Below are positions 52,558-60,941 of a DNA stretch of 64,000 nucleotides, in pieces. The first letter of the stretch is position 1, and each line of letters opens with the position of its first letter. A program made the position numbers and the translations under genes. The DNA lies in contig NZ_JAQNDK010000001.1 of the NCBI RefSeq assembly GCF_028368935.1, positions 2,914,001 to 2,978,000 of the forward strand, read 5' to 3'. The DNA comes from Sorangium aterium (GTDB taxonomy: Bacteria > Myxococcota_A > Polyangia > Polyangiales > Polyangiaceae). The notes under the pieces were generated by a model, which saw nothing but the letters and a program-made list of their open reading frames with translations, was not told where the DNA came from and made no database searches.

Positions 52558-54768
52558 ATGAGCCAGAACCCGGACCGCAGCGATCCGCTCAACATCGCCG
52601 GCAGCCTGATCGCCGACAAGTACAGGATCGATCACGCCGTGGGCGAAGGCGGCTTCAGCGTCGTCTACAGGGCCGAGCACGTCATCTGGAAGCAGCCCGT
52701 CGCCCTCAAGTGCTTCACCCTCCTCGCGGGCGCGCCGACCGAGCAGCGAGAGCAGCTGCTCCAGGCGTTCATCCAGGAGGGCAAGCTCATGACCGAGCTC
52801 TCCAGCCGCTCGGCCGCGATCGTCCAGGCCCGCGACATCGGCACGTTCAACGCGCCGGACGGGCAGTGGCTGCCCTACATGGTCCTCGAGTGGCTCGACG
52901 GCAGGCCGCTCGATCAGGTCCTCTTCGACGAGACGAGCGACGGCGCGCCGCCGCGCGACCTGCGCGCGACGATCGCGCTGCTCGAGTCGGCCGCGATCGC
53001 GCTCGATCTCGTGCACTCGCGGAGCATCGCGCACCGCGACATCAAGCCGGCGAACCTGTTCGTCGTCGGCCAGCCGCGCGACGCCTCCACGTTCGTGAAG
53101 GTGCTCGATTTCGGCATCGCCAAGGTGATGGCCGACCACGCGGCGGCGGCGACGGCGCTCGCGCACACGGGCAAGGACATCACCGCGTTCACGCCGAGCT
53201 ACGGCGCGCCCGAGCAGTTCAGCCGCACCCACGGCGCGACAGGGCCCTGGACCGACGTCTTCGCGATGGCGCTCATCATGATCGAGGTGATGCTCGGCGG
53301 AGCGCCGGCGCTGCAAGGCGACGACTACCTCCAGCTCGCGGTCGCGAGCCGCGATCCGTCGCGCCGGCCGACCCCGCGGACGCTCGGCCTCGCGGTCAGC
53401 GACGAGGTCGAGGCGGTCTTCGCGAAGGCGCTCGCCGTCGCGCCGGCGGACCGCTTCCCCACCATGGGCCGCTTCTGGTCGGCGCTGCACCGGGCGGTCT
53501 TCCCCGAGGACCCGGCCTGGGCGCTCGCCACGGGCGGCAGCTCGCTCGCGCCCCCGTCCGGCGCGCCGTCGCCCCGCGCTTCCGCGCCGCGGCTCCCGTC
53601 CTCGCCGCGGATCTCACTGCAGGCGCAGACCGCGCCGACGATGGCGGCGCCCTCCACGGCCCCGGGGCCGCTGCCCACGCCGACGTCGCAGCCGGTCTCC
53701 GTGGCCGGGTCGAGCACCGCGGGGGGCGCCGCGAGCGACGCGGCGCCGAGGTCGAAGGGCCCGCTGCTGCTCGGCGGCGTCGCGCTCGCGCTCGCGGCCG
53801 GCGGCGCGATCACCTGGAACCTGCTGCGCGGCACGCTCCCTGCGGGGGAAGCGTCACGGAGCGCGCCGGTCGCGACCGCGTCCGCCACCGCGGCGACGCC
53901 TACGGCGAGCGCCGCGACCGCGGCGGCAGCGCTCTCCGAGCGGCCGACCGAGTGCCCTGCAGGCATGGTGCTCGTCCCGGGCGGCAAGTTCTTCATGGGC
54001 TCCGACGAGCCGGAGTTCAAGCTGTGGCAGCCCGCGCACAAGGTGACGATCGACACGTTCTGCATCGACGTCCACGAGGTGACCGCGGGCGACTACATGG
54101 CGTGCTCGGACAAGGGAGAGTGCAAGCGGCCCCCGGCCGCGCCCGACTTCCCGAACACGGACGGTTCGCCCGCCGCGGCGCACCAGAAGACGCTGACGGT
54201 CCTCGCCGAGCAGTGCACCTTCGGCAAGCCCGAGCTCGCGAAGCACCCGATCAACTGCTTGCCGTGGAGCCTCGCGAACGCCTACTGCCAGGTCCACGGC
54301 AAGCGCCTGCCGACCGAGGCGGAGTGGGAGTACGCGGCGCGCGGCTCCGACGGGCGCAAATTCCCCTGGGGTGACAAGCCGGGCGATCAAACCTTCATGA
54401 ACGCGTGCGGCACCGAGTGCACGGCGTGGGAGAAGGCGCACGGGCTCAAGCCGAGCGAGCGCATGTACGAGGCCGACGACGGCTTCGCCGGCACGGCGCC
54501 GGTCGGCTCGTTCCCGAACGGCAGGACGAGGTTCGGGGCCGACGACGTTGTCGGCAACGTGTGGGAGTGGACCGCGGACTGGTTCGAGACCTACAAGGAC
54601 GAGGAGCAGGTGAACCCGAAGGGGGCGCCGGCCGGCGATCGCAAGGCGATCCGGGGCGGCGCTTACAACGGCGGCTTCGCGCTCTGGCTCAACCCGGCGT
54701 TCCGCTACCACCAGCTCGCGACGGCGAGCGCGCCGGGCATCGGCTTCCGCTGCGCCGCGCGCCTGTAG
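52558..54768 (+). CDS. Ser/Thr kinase fused to an FGE/SUMF1 domain
   Basis: A 736-residue membrane protein. Residues 20-300 are a Hanks-type kinase: GEGGFSVVY, ALKCF with Lys51, HRDIKPAN (Asp161), DFG (184-186) and APEQF. An Ala/Pro/Ser-rich linker leads to one membrane helix (about 401-423, LLLGGVALALAAGGAITWNLL). Residues 465-735 are a formylglycine-generating-enzyme-like domain: AGMVLVPGGKFFMGSDEPEF, VDVHEVTAGDYMACSDKG-like, RLPTEAEWEYAARG, GNVWEWTADW and AIRGGAYNGG; the C-terminal GFRCAARL is also typical. Many FGE-like domains lack the copper-binding cysteines and serve as binding modules, here outside the cell. The start at 52558 is followed by a 2-nt gap to the next gene. Confidence 0.85.
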   Translation: MSQNPDRSDPLNIAGSLIADKYRIDHAVGEGGFSVVYRAEHVIWKQPVALKCFTLLAGAPTEQREQLLQAFIQEGKLMTELSSRSAAIVQARDIGTFNAPDGQWLPYMVLEWLDGRPLDQVLFDETSDGAPPRDLRATIALLESAAIALDLVHSRSIAHRDIKPANLFVVGQPRDASTFVKVLDFGIAKVMADHAAAATALAHTGKDITAFTPSYGAPEQFSRTHGATGPWTDVFAMALIMIEVMLGGAPALQGDDYLQLAVASRDPSRRPTPRTLGLAVSDEVEAVFAKALAVAPADRFPTMGRFWSALHRAVFPEDPAWALATGGSSLAPPSGAPSPRASAPRLPSSPRISLQAQTAPTMAAPSTAPGPLPTPTSQPVSVAGSSTAGGAASDAAPRSKGPLLLGGVALALAAGGAITWNLLRGTLPAGEASRSAPVATASATAATPTASAATAAAALSERPTECPAGMVLVPGGKFFMGSDEPEFKLWQPAHKVTIDTFCIDVHEVTAGDYMACSDKGECKRPPAAPDFPNTDGSPAAAHQKTLTVLAEQCTFGKPELAKHPINCLPWSLANAYCQVHGKRLPTEAEWEYAARGSDGRKFPWGDKPGDQTFMNACGTECTAWEKAHGLKPSERMYEADDGFAGTAPVGSFPNGRTRFGADDVVGNVWEWTADWFETYKDEEQVNPKGAPAGDRKAIRGGAYNGGFALWLNPAFRYHQLATASAPGIGFRCAARL

Positions 54769-54770
54769 CC

Positions 54771-56279
54771 GTGCCGGTCCCGACGTCGCAGCTCGCGAAC
54801 CCCTCCATCGCCGGCCCGCTCGGCACGCTGGCGTTCTCGCAGGTGCGCCCGCTGAGCTCGTCGCTCGCGCTGCGCGCGATCCGGTGGCACCAGAGCCTGG
54901 AGCGGCTCGGGGTGGTCCTGCCGTTCGCGCTGGTGCACGACGCGGGCCTGCTCTTCTCGACGCCGCGCGAGCATCTGGAGCTCGGCCCGCGCTGCGACCC
55001 GAAGGAGCTCGCGGGCCGGCTCCGGGACGCGGAGCGCATCGTGGAGGGGTACCGGGCGGTGCTCCGGGAGCTCGCCGAGAGCGAGGCGGCGCGATGCGCG
55101 GCGCAGCTCCGGATGAGCGACGATCTGGTGACGGTCGTGCTGTCGCGCCTCTTCGGCGCGGTCGCGGCGCGGACCCACGCGCCGCCGGCCTACCGCGCGA
55201 TGCTCCCCGCGGACGCGGCGCTCTTCGAGGGGATCGAGCCGCAGCTCCGCGGGCTGTTCCTGTCGGCGCGGCGCGAGTTCGAGCAGCGGGCGCTGGAGGC
55301 GCTCGACGTCTCGCGGCTGTACGTGCTCACGATGTCGGACGCGCTCGACATCGAGACGCTGCGCCTGTTCGGCATGCTGGGCTCGGAGGCGTCGGCGGGG
55401 GCGCTCGCCCAGGTCGACCTGCTCGCGGCGCTCTCGTCGCCCGAGGCGAACGACATCGTGAATTTCTCGCTGGAGATCCTGCCGAGCGTGCTCGAGACGA
55501 AGACGCGGCCGGCCGCGGGCACGACGGCGGCGCACGGCTACTCGGGGCTGGGCACGCGCGGCTCGATCGACAGCATGGTGCTGACGGAGCTCGCGTGGGA
55601 CGACATGGAGCTTGCGCGCCGCATCGCGGACAACGAGGTGCTGTATTTCGCGCGCGAGCAGAGCCGGGACGAGCAGCGGCGCATCCACTACCTGCTCATC
55701 GACGCGTCGGCGTCGATGCGCGGCGATCGCCAGACGTTCGCCCGGGGGATGGCGATCGCGACGGGCAAGCGGCTGTTGCTGGAGGGCGAGGACGTGGCGT
55801 TCCGCTTCTTCGACGCGCGGCTCTACGAGCTCTACCGGGCGAAGAACGGGCAGCTGCCGACGGCGCACCTGCTGTCGTTCAAGGGGGAGCGCGGCAGGAA
55901 CCCGGCGCGCGTGTTCGCGGAGCTCGCGACGGACCTCGATCTGACGCGGCACCACGATCCGCGCACGCCGGTGGTGCACCTCTTCACGCACGCGGCGCTC
56001 TACATCCCGCGGGAGATGGTGCAGGCGGTGCAGAGCCACGCGCACATCTCGGCGGTGTTCATGCTGCCGTCGGGGGGGCAGCTGGACCTCGACTACCTGG
56101 ATCTGCTGGATGCGCACTGGGTGGTGGACCACGCGACGGTGGCGAGCGGGGCGGCTCGGGCTAGCGCGGCTAAGGCGATCCTTGGGGAGAAAGACCGGCA
56201 GGACCGGCAGGACCGGCCCGAGGAGGGAGGTGGTGCCGCACGGCGCCTGGGGGCCCCGCCGAACTCGCACGTGGCCTGA
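54771..56279 (+). CDS. Protein with a C-terminal MIDAS/VWA-like domain
   Basis: A 502-residue cytoplasmic protein, starting (GTG) two bases after the kinase gene's stop, so the two are translationally coupled. Residues 1-290 are helical and charged (ALRAIRWHQSLERLGVVLPFAL, DLVTVVLSRLFGAVAARTH, RLYVLTMSDALDIETLRLFGML). Residues 300-470 are a von Willebrand A-like domain with MIDAS LIDASASM (about 308-315), DVAFRFFDARLYEL, and a late TPVVHLFTHAA strand. The last 40 residues (EKDRQDRQDRPEEGGG on) come from the repeat and hairpin complex and look recruited. VWA proteins next to kinases often act with MoxR ATPases; none is seen here. Confidence 0.75.
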   Translation: MPVPTSQLANPSIAGPLGTLAFSQVRPLSSSLALRAIRWHQSLERLGVVLPFALVHDAGLLFSTPREHLELGPRCDPKELAGRLRDAERIVEGYRAVLRELAESEAARCAAQLRMSDDLVTVVLSRLFGAVAARTHAPPAYRAMLPADAALFEGIEPQLRGLFLSARREFEQRALEALDVSRLYVLTMSDALDIETLRLFGMLGSEASAGALAQVDLLAALSSPEANDIVNFSLEILPSVLETKTRPAAGTTAAHGYSGLGTRGSIDSMVLTELAWDDMELARRIADNEVLYFAREQSRDEQRRIHYLLIDASASMRGDRQTFARGMAIATGKRLLLEGEDVAFRFFDARLYELYRAKNGQLPTAHLLSFKGERGRNPARVFAELATDLDLTRHHDPRTPVVHLFTHAALYIPREMVQAVQSHAHISAVFMLPSGGQLDLDYLDLLDAHWVVDHATVASGAARASAAKAILGEKDRQDRQDRPEEGGGAARRLGAPPNSHVA

Positions 56280-56494
56280 GCCTTGCCCGCTGGGCAAGGC
56301 TCAGGCCACGTGCTCAGACATCGGCCCATCCCCCAGGCGCCGTGCGGCACCACCTCCCTCCTCGGGCCTACCGAAATTGATGGGGAGATGGGCAGATGGG
56401 GAGATGGGGAGCGGCCCATCCCCCAGGCGCCGTGCGGCACCACCTCCCTCCTCGGGCCTACCGAAATTGATGGGGAGATGGGCAGATGGGGAGC
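56215..56494. repeat. Complex of inverted and direct repeats
   Basis: A 39-bp segment at 56215-56253 (inside the VWA gene's tail) is repeated inverted at 56330-56368, and again at 56420-56458. The latter two belong to two tandem copies of an about 82-90 bp unit (56322-56411 and 56412-56494), each ending in iterations of ATGGGGAG or ATGGGCAG. A 22-bp hairpin sits between (56267-56313). Confidence 0.85.
56267..56313. terminator. 22-bp perfect hairpin after the VWA-like gene
   Basis: A perfect stem of 22 bp with a 3-nt loop (GCT) at 56267-56313; the stop codon of the VWA-like gene is within the left arm (56277-56279). It ends convergent genes on both sides and lacks a T-tract. It may also act as a bidirectional terminator or recombination site. 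Confidence 0.6.
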
Positions 56495-56504
56495 GGACTT
56501 TCCT

Positions 56505-57260
56505 TCAGTGATGCGCGATCAAGCCACGCATCTCGAACGGGTTCACCTCGTACTCCTCCTCGGTAATGAAGTCGTCGACGCCGAGCCACTCCGCCAGAGG
56601 CCGGCATTCATCCACCTTCCATGGGGCCATGAGCGCCGCGATCTCCTCGGGCGTGCGCGGGTAGACCTTGACCCCGGCGAGGGATCCGGCGCTGCTCAGC
56701 TGACCCGCCGCCGCGGCGCCGCGCGACATGATGAAGCTGAGCGCCAGCACGCTGCCAGGGGCGCAGAACGCGTGCAGCTTGCGCAGGAGGTCGCGCGAGC
56801 TCTCATCGTCCATCATGTAGAGGATGCCGATGCATCCGACCGCGATGCGGCGCTCTGCGCTGAAGAACCGCGCCGCCGCCGCGAGCAACGGCGACGGATC
56901 TCGCAGATCGGCCTGGATGTAGCGCATGTTCGGCTTGTCAGCCAGGATCTGCTCGCCGTAGATCACGCTCACCGGGTCGACGTCCGAAAACAGGATGCGC
57001 GCATCAGGCAGGTAGTCGTTGAGATGGCCCTGCGTCGGTAACCCCGAGGCGAGATCGAGCACGCTCGTGATACCCGCCTCGGACCATTGCTGCCCCACGA
57101 GCTGGATGAACCAGCGGTTGAGCTTCGCATACTTCGGATAGGTGGGTACGAGCTTCATGATCGCCGTGGCAGCGACGCGATCCACCTCGTAGTTGTGGTG
57201 TCCTCCGAGAACGTAGTCGTAAACCCGACCGACGTGCGGCTTGGTCGTGTCAATCTCCAT
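56505..57260 (-). CDS. S-adenosylmethionine methyltransferase (PF04672/DUF574)
   Basis: A 251-residue methyltransferase of the actinobacterial-type S-adenosyl methyltransferase family PF04672: KPHVGRVYDYVLGGHHNYEVDR at the start (the hallmark RVYDxLLGGxxNF), SVLDLASGLPTQGHLNDYLP, ARILFSDVDPVSVIYG, RYIQADLRDPSPLL, and VGCIGILYMMDD. The target is unknown; the family is often linked to secondary metabolism or to small-molecule tailoring. The ATG at 57260 has a purine-rich AGGGAGGAAACC site. It runs in the same direction as the RsbR-like gene 35 bp upstream and may be cotranscribed. The repeat complex lies directly after its 3' end. Confidence 0.85.
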   Translation of the reverse strand: MEIDTTKPHVGRVYDYVLGGHHNYEVDRVAATAIMKLVPTYPKYAKLNRWFIQLVGQQWSEAGITSVLDLASGLPTQGHLNDYLPDARILFSDVDPVSVIYGEQILADKPNMRYIQADLRDPSPLLAAAARFFSAERRIAVGCIGILYMMDDESSRDLLRKLHAFCAPGSVLALSFIMSRGAAAAGQLSSAGSLAGVKVYPRTPEEIAALMAPWKVDECRPLAEWLGVDDFITEEEYEVNPFEMRGLIAHH

Positions 57261-57295
57261 GGTTTCCTCCCTAGAGTGAGCTCACGGCGCGCTCG

Positions 57296-58168
57296 TCAAC
57301 GGCCGCGATACGAGCGAGCAGCCCCTCGCTGCGGGGGCGGACTGCCACAGACCTCGAGCCCCTCCCGCCGCAGCGCATGGAGGATGCCGCTTTGAAGGTT
57401 GGCCAGGACCACGATGCCCGCGAGGTGGGCGTCCTGATCGCTCAGCGCGCGGGCTGCCTCGGGGCGGATGCCGACCAGCACCGGGTGGGTGCCGAGGAGG
57501 TCGAGCGCGCGCGCGGTGCGCACGAGCGCGTCGACGGCCTCCGCGTCCATCGCCGGCACGCCGGTCACGTCGATGATCGCGGTGCGCGCTTGCCGGTCCA
57601 CCACCTCTCGCAAGAGGCACTCGGTGATCCTCCCCGCTCGCTCGGTATCGAGCTTTCCAATGAGCGGCAGCACCAAGATATGATCATACACGGGCATGAT
57701 CGGCGTCGAGAGCTCGATGATCACACGGCGCAGCTCGCGCTCGCGGTTATGGATGGCGCGCTCGAGCGCGAGCTGCATCTCGTCGCGCTGGACGCCGACC
57801 TCGCGCTTCTCCTGCTCCGCCACCGCGTCCACGAGCAGCGTCAGGTAATCGTTCACGTGCGCCACCGCCTCCAGCGCTCCGGGCGTGCTTCCAGGCAGAC
57901 GCGCCAGCACCTCGCGCAAGAGGACACGGCTCAGCCCGAGGAGAGCCCGCAGCCCGAGCCCCTGCTGCCCGAGCTTCTGCCCGAGCGACACGACGGGCGC
58001 CGTGTCGCCGGCAGAGGAGAAATGGAACAGCTCGTCGAGGATCTGCTGCGCGACCTGCGGCAATCGAAATGGTGGGAGACCGCTGCGGTTGTGTAGGGCG
58101 TTGTCCTTGAGCACCTTCGCCGCGCTCTTCGCCAGCGCCTGGCGCTCCGGGCCGATCCAGCTCTGCAT
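57296..58168 (-). CDS. RsbR-like STAS protein
   Basis: A 290-residue protein with an N-terminal helical domain (residues 1-150) of the RsbR/RsbRD sensor kind and a C-terminal STAS domain (about 165-275): PIMPVYDHILVLPLIGKLDTERAGRI, AIIDVTGVPAMDAEAVDALVRTARALDLLG and VLVGIRPEAARAL. The DVTG loop bears the Thr that is phosphorylated by RsbT-like kinases in Bacillus stressosomes, and a second Thr/Ser region follows. No RsbT/RsbS genes are adjacent, so the partner must lie elsewhere. The STAS sequence is clearly similar to that at the end of the giant kinase at 10.3-15.4 kb. It probably is cotranscribed with the methyltransferase gene. Confidence 0.85.
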   Translation of the reverse strand: MQSWIGPERQALAKSAAKVLKDNALHNRSGLPPFRLPQVAQQILDELFHFSSAGDTAPVVSLGQKLGQQGLGLRALLGLSRVLLREVLARLPGSTPGALEAVAHVNDYLTLLVDAVAEQEKREVGVQRDEMQLALERAIHNRERELRRVIIELSTPIMPVYDHILVLPLIGKLDTERAGRITECLLREVVDRQARTAIIDVTGVPAMDAEAVDALVRTARALDLLGTHPVLVGIRPEAARALSDQDAHLAGIVVLANLQSGILHALRREGLEVCGSPPPQRGAARSYRGR

Positions 58169-58551
58169 AGGAGGGTCCGCTTCCTCGGTCTTGGCCGTGT
58201 TATGTCGTATGGGTGCTCACGAAGTAGGAGAGTCGACCGCCTTCGGATCGGGTTTGTTGTTCGGAGAGCCAGACTGGAGTGGACCTCGGCCCCATGCCGC
58301 AATCCACTCACCATGAAGGCGAATGTATGGCTTCGCGAGGAACGCGCCCCCGAGATGCGGTCTCACTCCCCCCATGCTGTGTATCTATCGTATTAATGTC
58401 CTGACTGTCTATGTTCCATGACAAAAGCGGCCTGCAGCGGCGAGACCACCGCACAAGGTGTGGCCCGCGCCCCTTCAGAGCCAGTTCTGCCCAGAGCGGC
58501 GCCCGACGGGAGCGCGACCGCGCCTCGTACGCCTCGGGATCGTTACGGCGT
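58169..58551. other. Gene-free stretch, likely promoter of the RsbR-like gene
   Basis: 383 bp with no convincing gene; a 64-codon plus-strand ORF there (58202-58396) has poor codon use. Bases 58372-58430 are markedly AT-rich (CTGTGTATCTATCGTATTAA, TGTCCTGACTGTCTATGTTC) and are the best promoter candidate for the minus-strand RsbR-like gene. Confidence 0.45.
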
Positions 58552-59130
58552 TCAGCCGTAATACGCCGGCTCGTTGCCGGGCTTCCACTTGATGTTGCAG
58601 CCGATGCTCGGGCGCTGCTCCGAGGGGACAGGCGCCGAGGAGAGCACCGCATCGATGGCGGCGCGGAGATCGCGGCCGGTCACGGGGACCTCGTTGCCAG
58701 GGCGGCTGTCGTCGAGCTGACCGCGGTAGACCAGCCGGCGATCCGGGCCGAAGAGGTAGAAATCCGGCGTGCAGGCGGCGCGGTACGCCCTGGCGACCTG
58801 CTGGGCCTCGTCGAGGAGGTAAGGGAACGTGTAGCCGACCTCGCGCGCCTCTCTGGCCATCGCCTCGGCGTTGTCGGCTGGATACGCGACGATATCGTTC
58901 GAGTTGATCGCCACGATGGCCACGTCGTCAGCACCATAATCGCGCCTCAGCCGGGCGAGCTCGTGGCGGATGTGTTTGACGAACGGACAATGATTGCAGA
59001 TGAACATCACGAGGAGCGCCCGCTGCCGGGTGAAATCCGACAGCGCGACCTGCTTTCCGGTGAAGTCGGGCAGCCTGAAGTCGGGCGCCGGGGTGCCCAG
59101 CTCAAGCATCGTGGACGGGGTGCGTGCCAT
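58552..59130 (-). CDS. Thioredoxin-fold AhpC/TSA-family protein
   Basis: A 192-residue peroxiredoxin/thioredoxin-like protein: APDFRLPDFTGKQVALSDF (the AhpC/TSA opening), LVMFICNHCPFVKHIRHELARL with a Cys45-x2-Cys48 pair replacing the normal peroxidatic TxxC, VAIVAINSNDIVAYPADNAEAM, YLLDEAQQVARAYRAACTPDFYLF and LVYRGQLDD. It closely resembles the group of thioredoxin family proteins with a CNHCP motif, whose activity is presumed redox and not well defined. No signal peptide is present. AGGAG precedes the ATG at 59130. It is monocistronic, and the C-terminal tail bears a CNIKWKPGN motif, typical of that group. Confidence 0.85.
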   Translation of the reverse strand: MARTPSTMLELGTPAPDFRLPDFTGKQVALSDFTRQRALLVMFICNHCPFVKHIRHELARLRRDYGADDVAIVAINSNDIVAYPADNAEAMAREAREVGYTFPYLLDEAQQVARAYRAACTPDFYLFGPDRRLVYRGQLDDSRPGNEVPVTGRDLRAAIDAVLSSAPVPSEQRPSIGCNIKWKPGNEPAYYG

Positions 59131-59329
59131 GACAGGATTCTCCTCTCGCTGTGACGGCGCGCACCCTACCACGCCGCGGCCCTCGCCGCTGAACACCTCC
59201 CCCGCCCCCGCGGCGGCCGTCCTCTGGCTCGCGCGGCTCGCGCTCCCCTGCCCTCTCCACCGCCGGGGCGCGCTCGAGGTCTGAGCGCCTGTCCGGACAG
59301 GGCCATGGGGCGCCCGCGGGGCGCGGCGG

Positions 59330-60565
59330 TCACCTCGGGAAGTGGCGCTCGATCATCGAGAAGAACGCCGCCCCGCCCGGCTCGCCGCCGATGCTCCAGT
59401 ACGTCACCCCGCCGAGCCCACCCTGCTCGGCGACGACGACCTTCTCCTCGAGCGACGCGAGATCCTCGAAGAAGAGGCGCTCGCCGCTCGCGAGGAGCCG
59501 GTTCGGGGCCCTCCCCGCTGCGAGCCGTCCGCCCTCGTCGTCCGGGCACCGGCTCATGTGGTCGGTGCTCGTCTCGTAACCGTCGCCCGCGAGCTCCAGG
59601 CACTTGCTGAGCGGCTCGCACCCCACCACGGCGCCCCCGCTCCCCGGCGCCTCCGGCCCGAGGAGACCGTAGTTCGGCAGCCCGAAGATGAACTTCTCGC
59701 GGCGCGCGCCGCCGTCGAGCGACCCGATGTACGAGACGGTCTCCTCGAGCCACCCGAGCGGCGCGACCGGGCCCACGTGCGGTCCGCCGTGCCAGTGGTA
59801 GTCGTAGCTCATCACGTGCACGTGATCCGCCGAGGCGCTCAGCGCCTCGTAATCGAATACGCCCTTCGCGGACCCGACCGCCGGCACCGCGAGCGAGAGC
59901 TCCTTTCCTTGCGCGTGGAGGGCGCGCGCGAGCTCGTCGATGAACGCCGAGAACGCGGCCCGCTCGGCCCGGACGGTCTCGCCCGGCCCGAGGACGGACG
60001 AGAGGTGCTCGTAATCGATGTCGATCCCGTCGTAGCCGTTCTCCATCACGAGCGCGACGACGCCCGCCACGTGCCGCGCCCGGAGCGCGGGATCGTGGAG
60101 CATGGCGTGCACGGCGGCGACATCGGGCCGGTCGATGGCGGCGATGAGGGGGATGAGCCGGGTTTGCGCGCCGCCGGCCGTCGTGCCGTCGAGGACGCGC
60201 CGGTCGTGGAAGCCGGCGAACGGCGCCTCCCGGCCGCGCGGGTGGTTCTCGAAGCTGGTCGGCGAGGCGACGCGCCACCACTTCGGGTGCACGGCGTCGA
60301 ACGCCCCGGCGTGGGCCGCGAAGGTGTCGTATCCGAGCTCGGTCGACTCGGGATCTCCGAGGAACTCGTGCAGCCACCCGCAGAAGCGGTGATCGCCCGG
60401 CGCGCGCGCCGCCTGGCCCGCGCGCTGCGCGCGGGGCGCGGCCGACGCCGAGAGCTCGGCGCTCCCCACCTCGTCGAGCGACGGCGCGCGCTCGGCCGCG
60501 CCACCGCAAGAGACGGAGAACGCGGCGGAGCAGGCGAGCATCAGAGTCTGGTGAAACAGCTTCAT
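59330..60565 (-). CDS. Lipoprotein GH18-type glycoside hydrolase
   Basis: A 411-residue predicted lipoprotein (lipobox SVSC at about residue 20), with an Ala/Arg linker to about residue 55. The rest is a TIM-barrel of glycoside hydrolase family 18: the catalytic motif YDGIDIDYE (residues 178-186, acid Glu186), GWLHEFLGD, VHVMSYDYHWHGGPHVGPVAPL (strand with the substrate Tyr), KFIFGLPNYG and GGVTYWSIGGEP with the Trp of the last strand. It may cut chitin, peptidoglycan or N-acetylglucosamine glycans outside the cell, as in sporulation SleL/YaaH-like enzymes. The ATG at 60565 has GCTGTTTC-like weak purines. It is monocistronic. Confidence 0.85.
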   Translation of the reverse strand: MKLFHQTLMLACSAAFSVSCGGAAERAPSLDEVGSAELSASAAPRAQRAGQAARAPGDHRFCGWLHEFLGDPESTELGYDTFAAHAGAFDAVHPKWWRVASPTSFENHPRGREAPFAGFHDRRVLDGTTAGGAQTRLIPLIAAIDRPDVAAVHAMLHDPALRARHVAGVVALVMENGYDGIDIDYEHLSSVLGPGETVRAERAAFSAFIDELARALHAQGKELSLAVPAVGSAKGVFDYEALSASADHVHVMSYDYHWHGGPHVGPVAPLGWLEETVSYIGSLDGGARREKFIFGLPNYGLLGPEAPGSGGAVVGCEPLSKCLELAGDGYETSTDHMSRCPDDEGGRLAAGRAPNRLLASGERLFFEDLASLEEKVVVAEQGGLGGVTYWSIGGEPGGAAFFSMIERHFPR

Positions 60566-60727
60566 ATCGGCCGCGCTCTAGCAGCCCGCCGCCGCATCGA
60601 CAGCCCGGTTCTCACGCTTCCGCGGGCCGCCTCACGCCGAGCCCGCGATGCGCCGTTTGACGCCTACTCCATCCCTGCCCCTCACCCTTCGGGTGGTGGG
60701 GTATTCCGGCCGAAGGCGGGGTCTTTT

Positions 60728-60838
60728 GAACTGCCAAGACGCCAGAAGACGCCAAGATTTTTGTGTTTTTCTTGGCGTTCTTGGCGTTCTTGGCGTCTTG
60801 GCGGTTCCATCCTTCCGGAAGGATGGGGGAATTCCCCC
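60728..60838. repeat. Palindromic element in the 60566-60941 intergenic region
   Basis: Bases 60728-60807 have inverted ends GAACTGCCAAGACGCC / GGCGTCTTGGCGGTTC (15 of 16 match) and contain tandem CTTGGCGTT units around an AT-rich centre. They are followed by the perfect 20-bp palindrome CCATCCTTCCGGAAGGATGG (60807-60826), overlapping GGGGGAATTCCCCC (60825-60838). The rest of the 376-bp gap shows no gene. Confidence 0.75.
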
Positions 60839-60941
60839 ACCCGCCCTCGCGCCTCCCTCCGCCGGCGGCAGGGCCGGCGACGCTCACGCACGCGCCCGCC
60901 GCTCCCTCGGCCAGGGCCGGTGTACTACGCTCGCTCCCGGC

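Noticed and set aside
58202-58396. 64-codon ORF in the gap before the RsbR-like gene
   Set aside because: Codon use is unlike its neighbours, there is no ribosome site, and the region is AT-rich promoter-like DNA.
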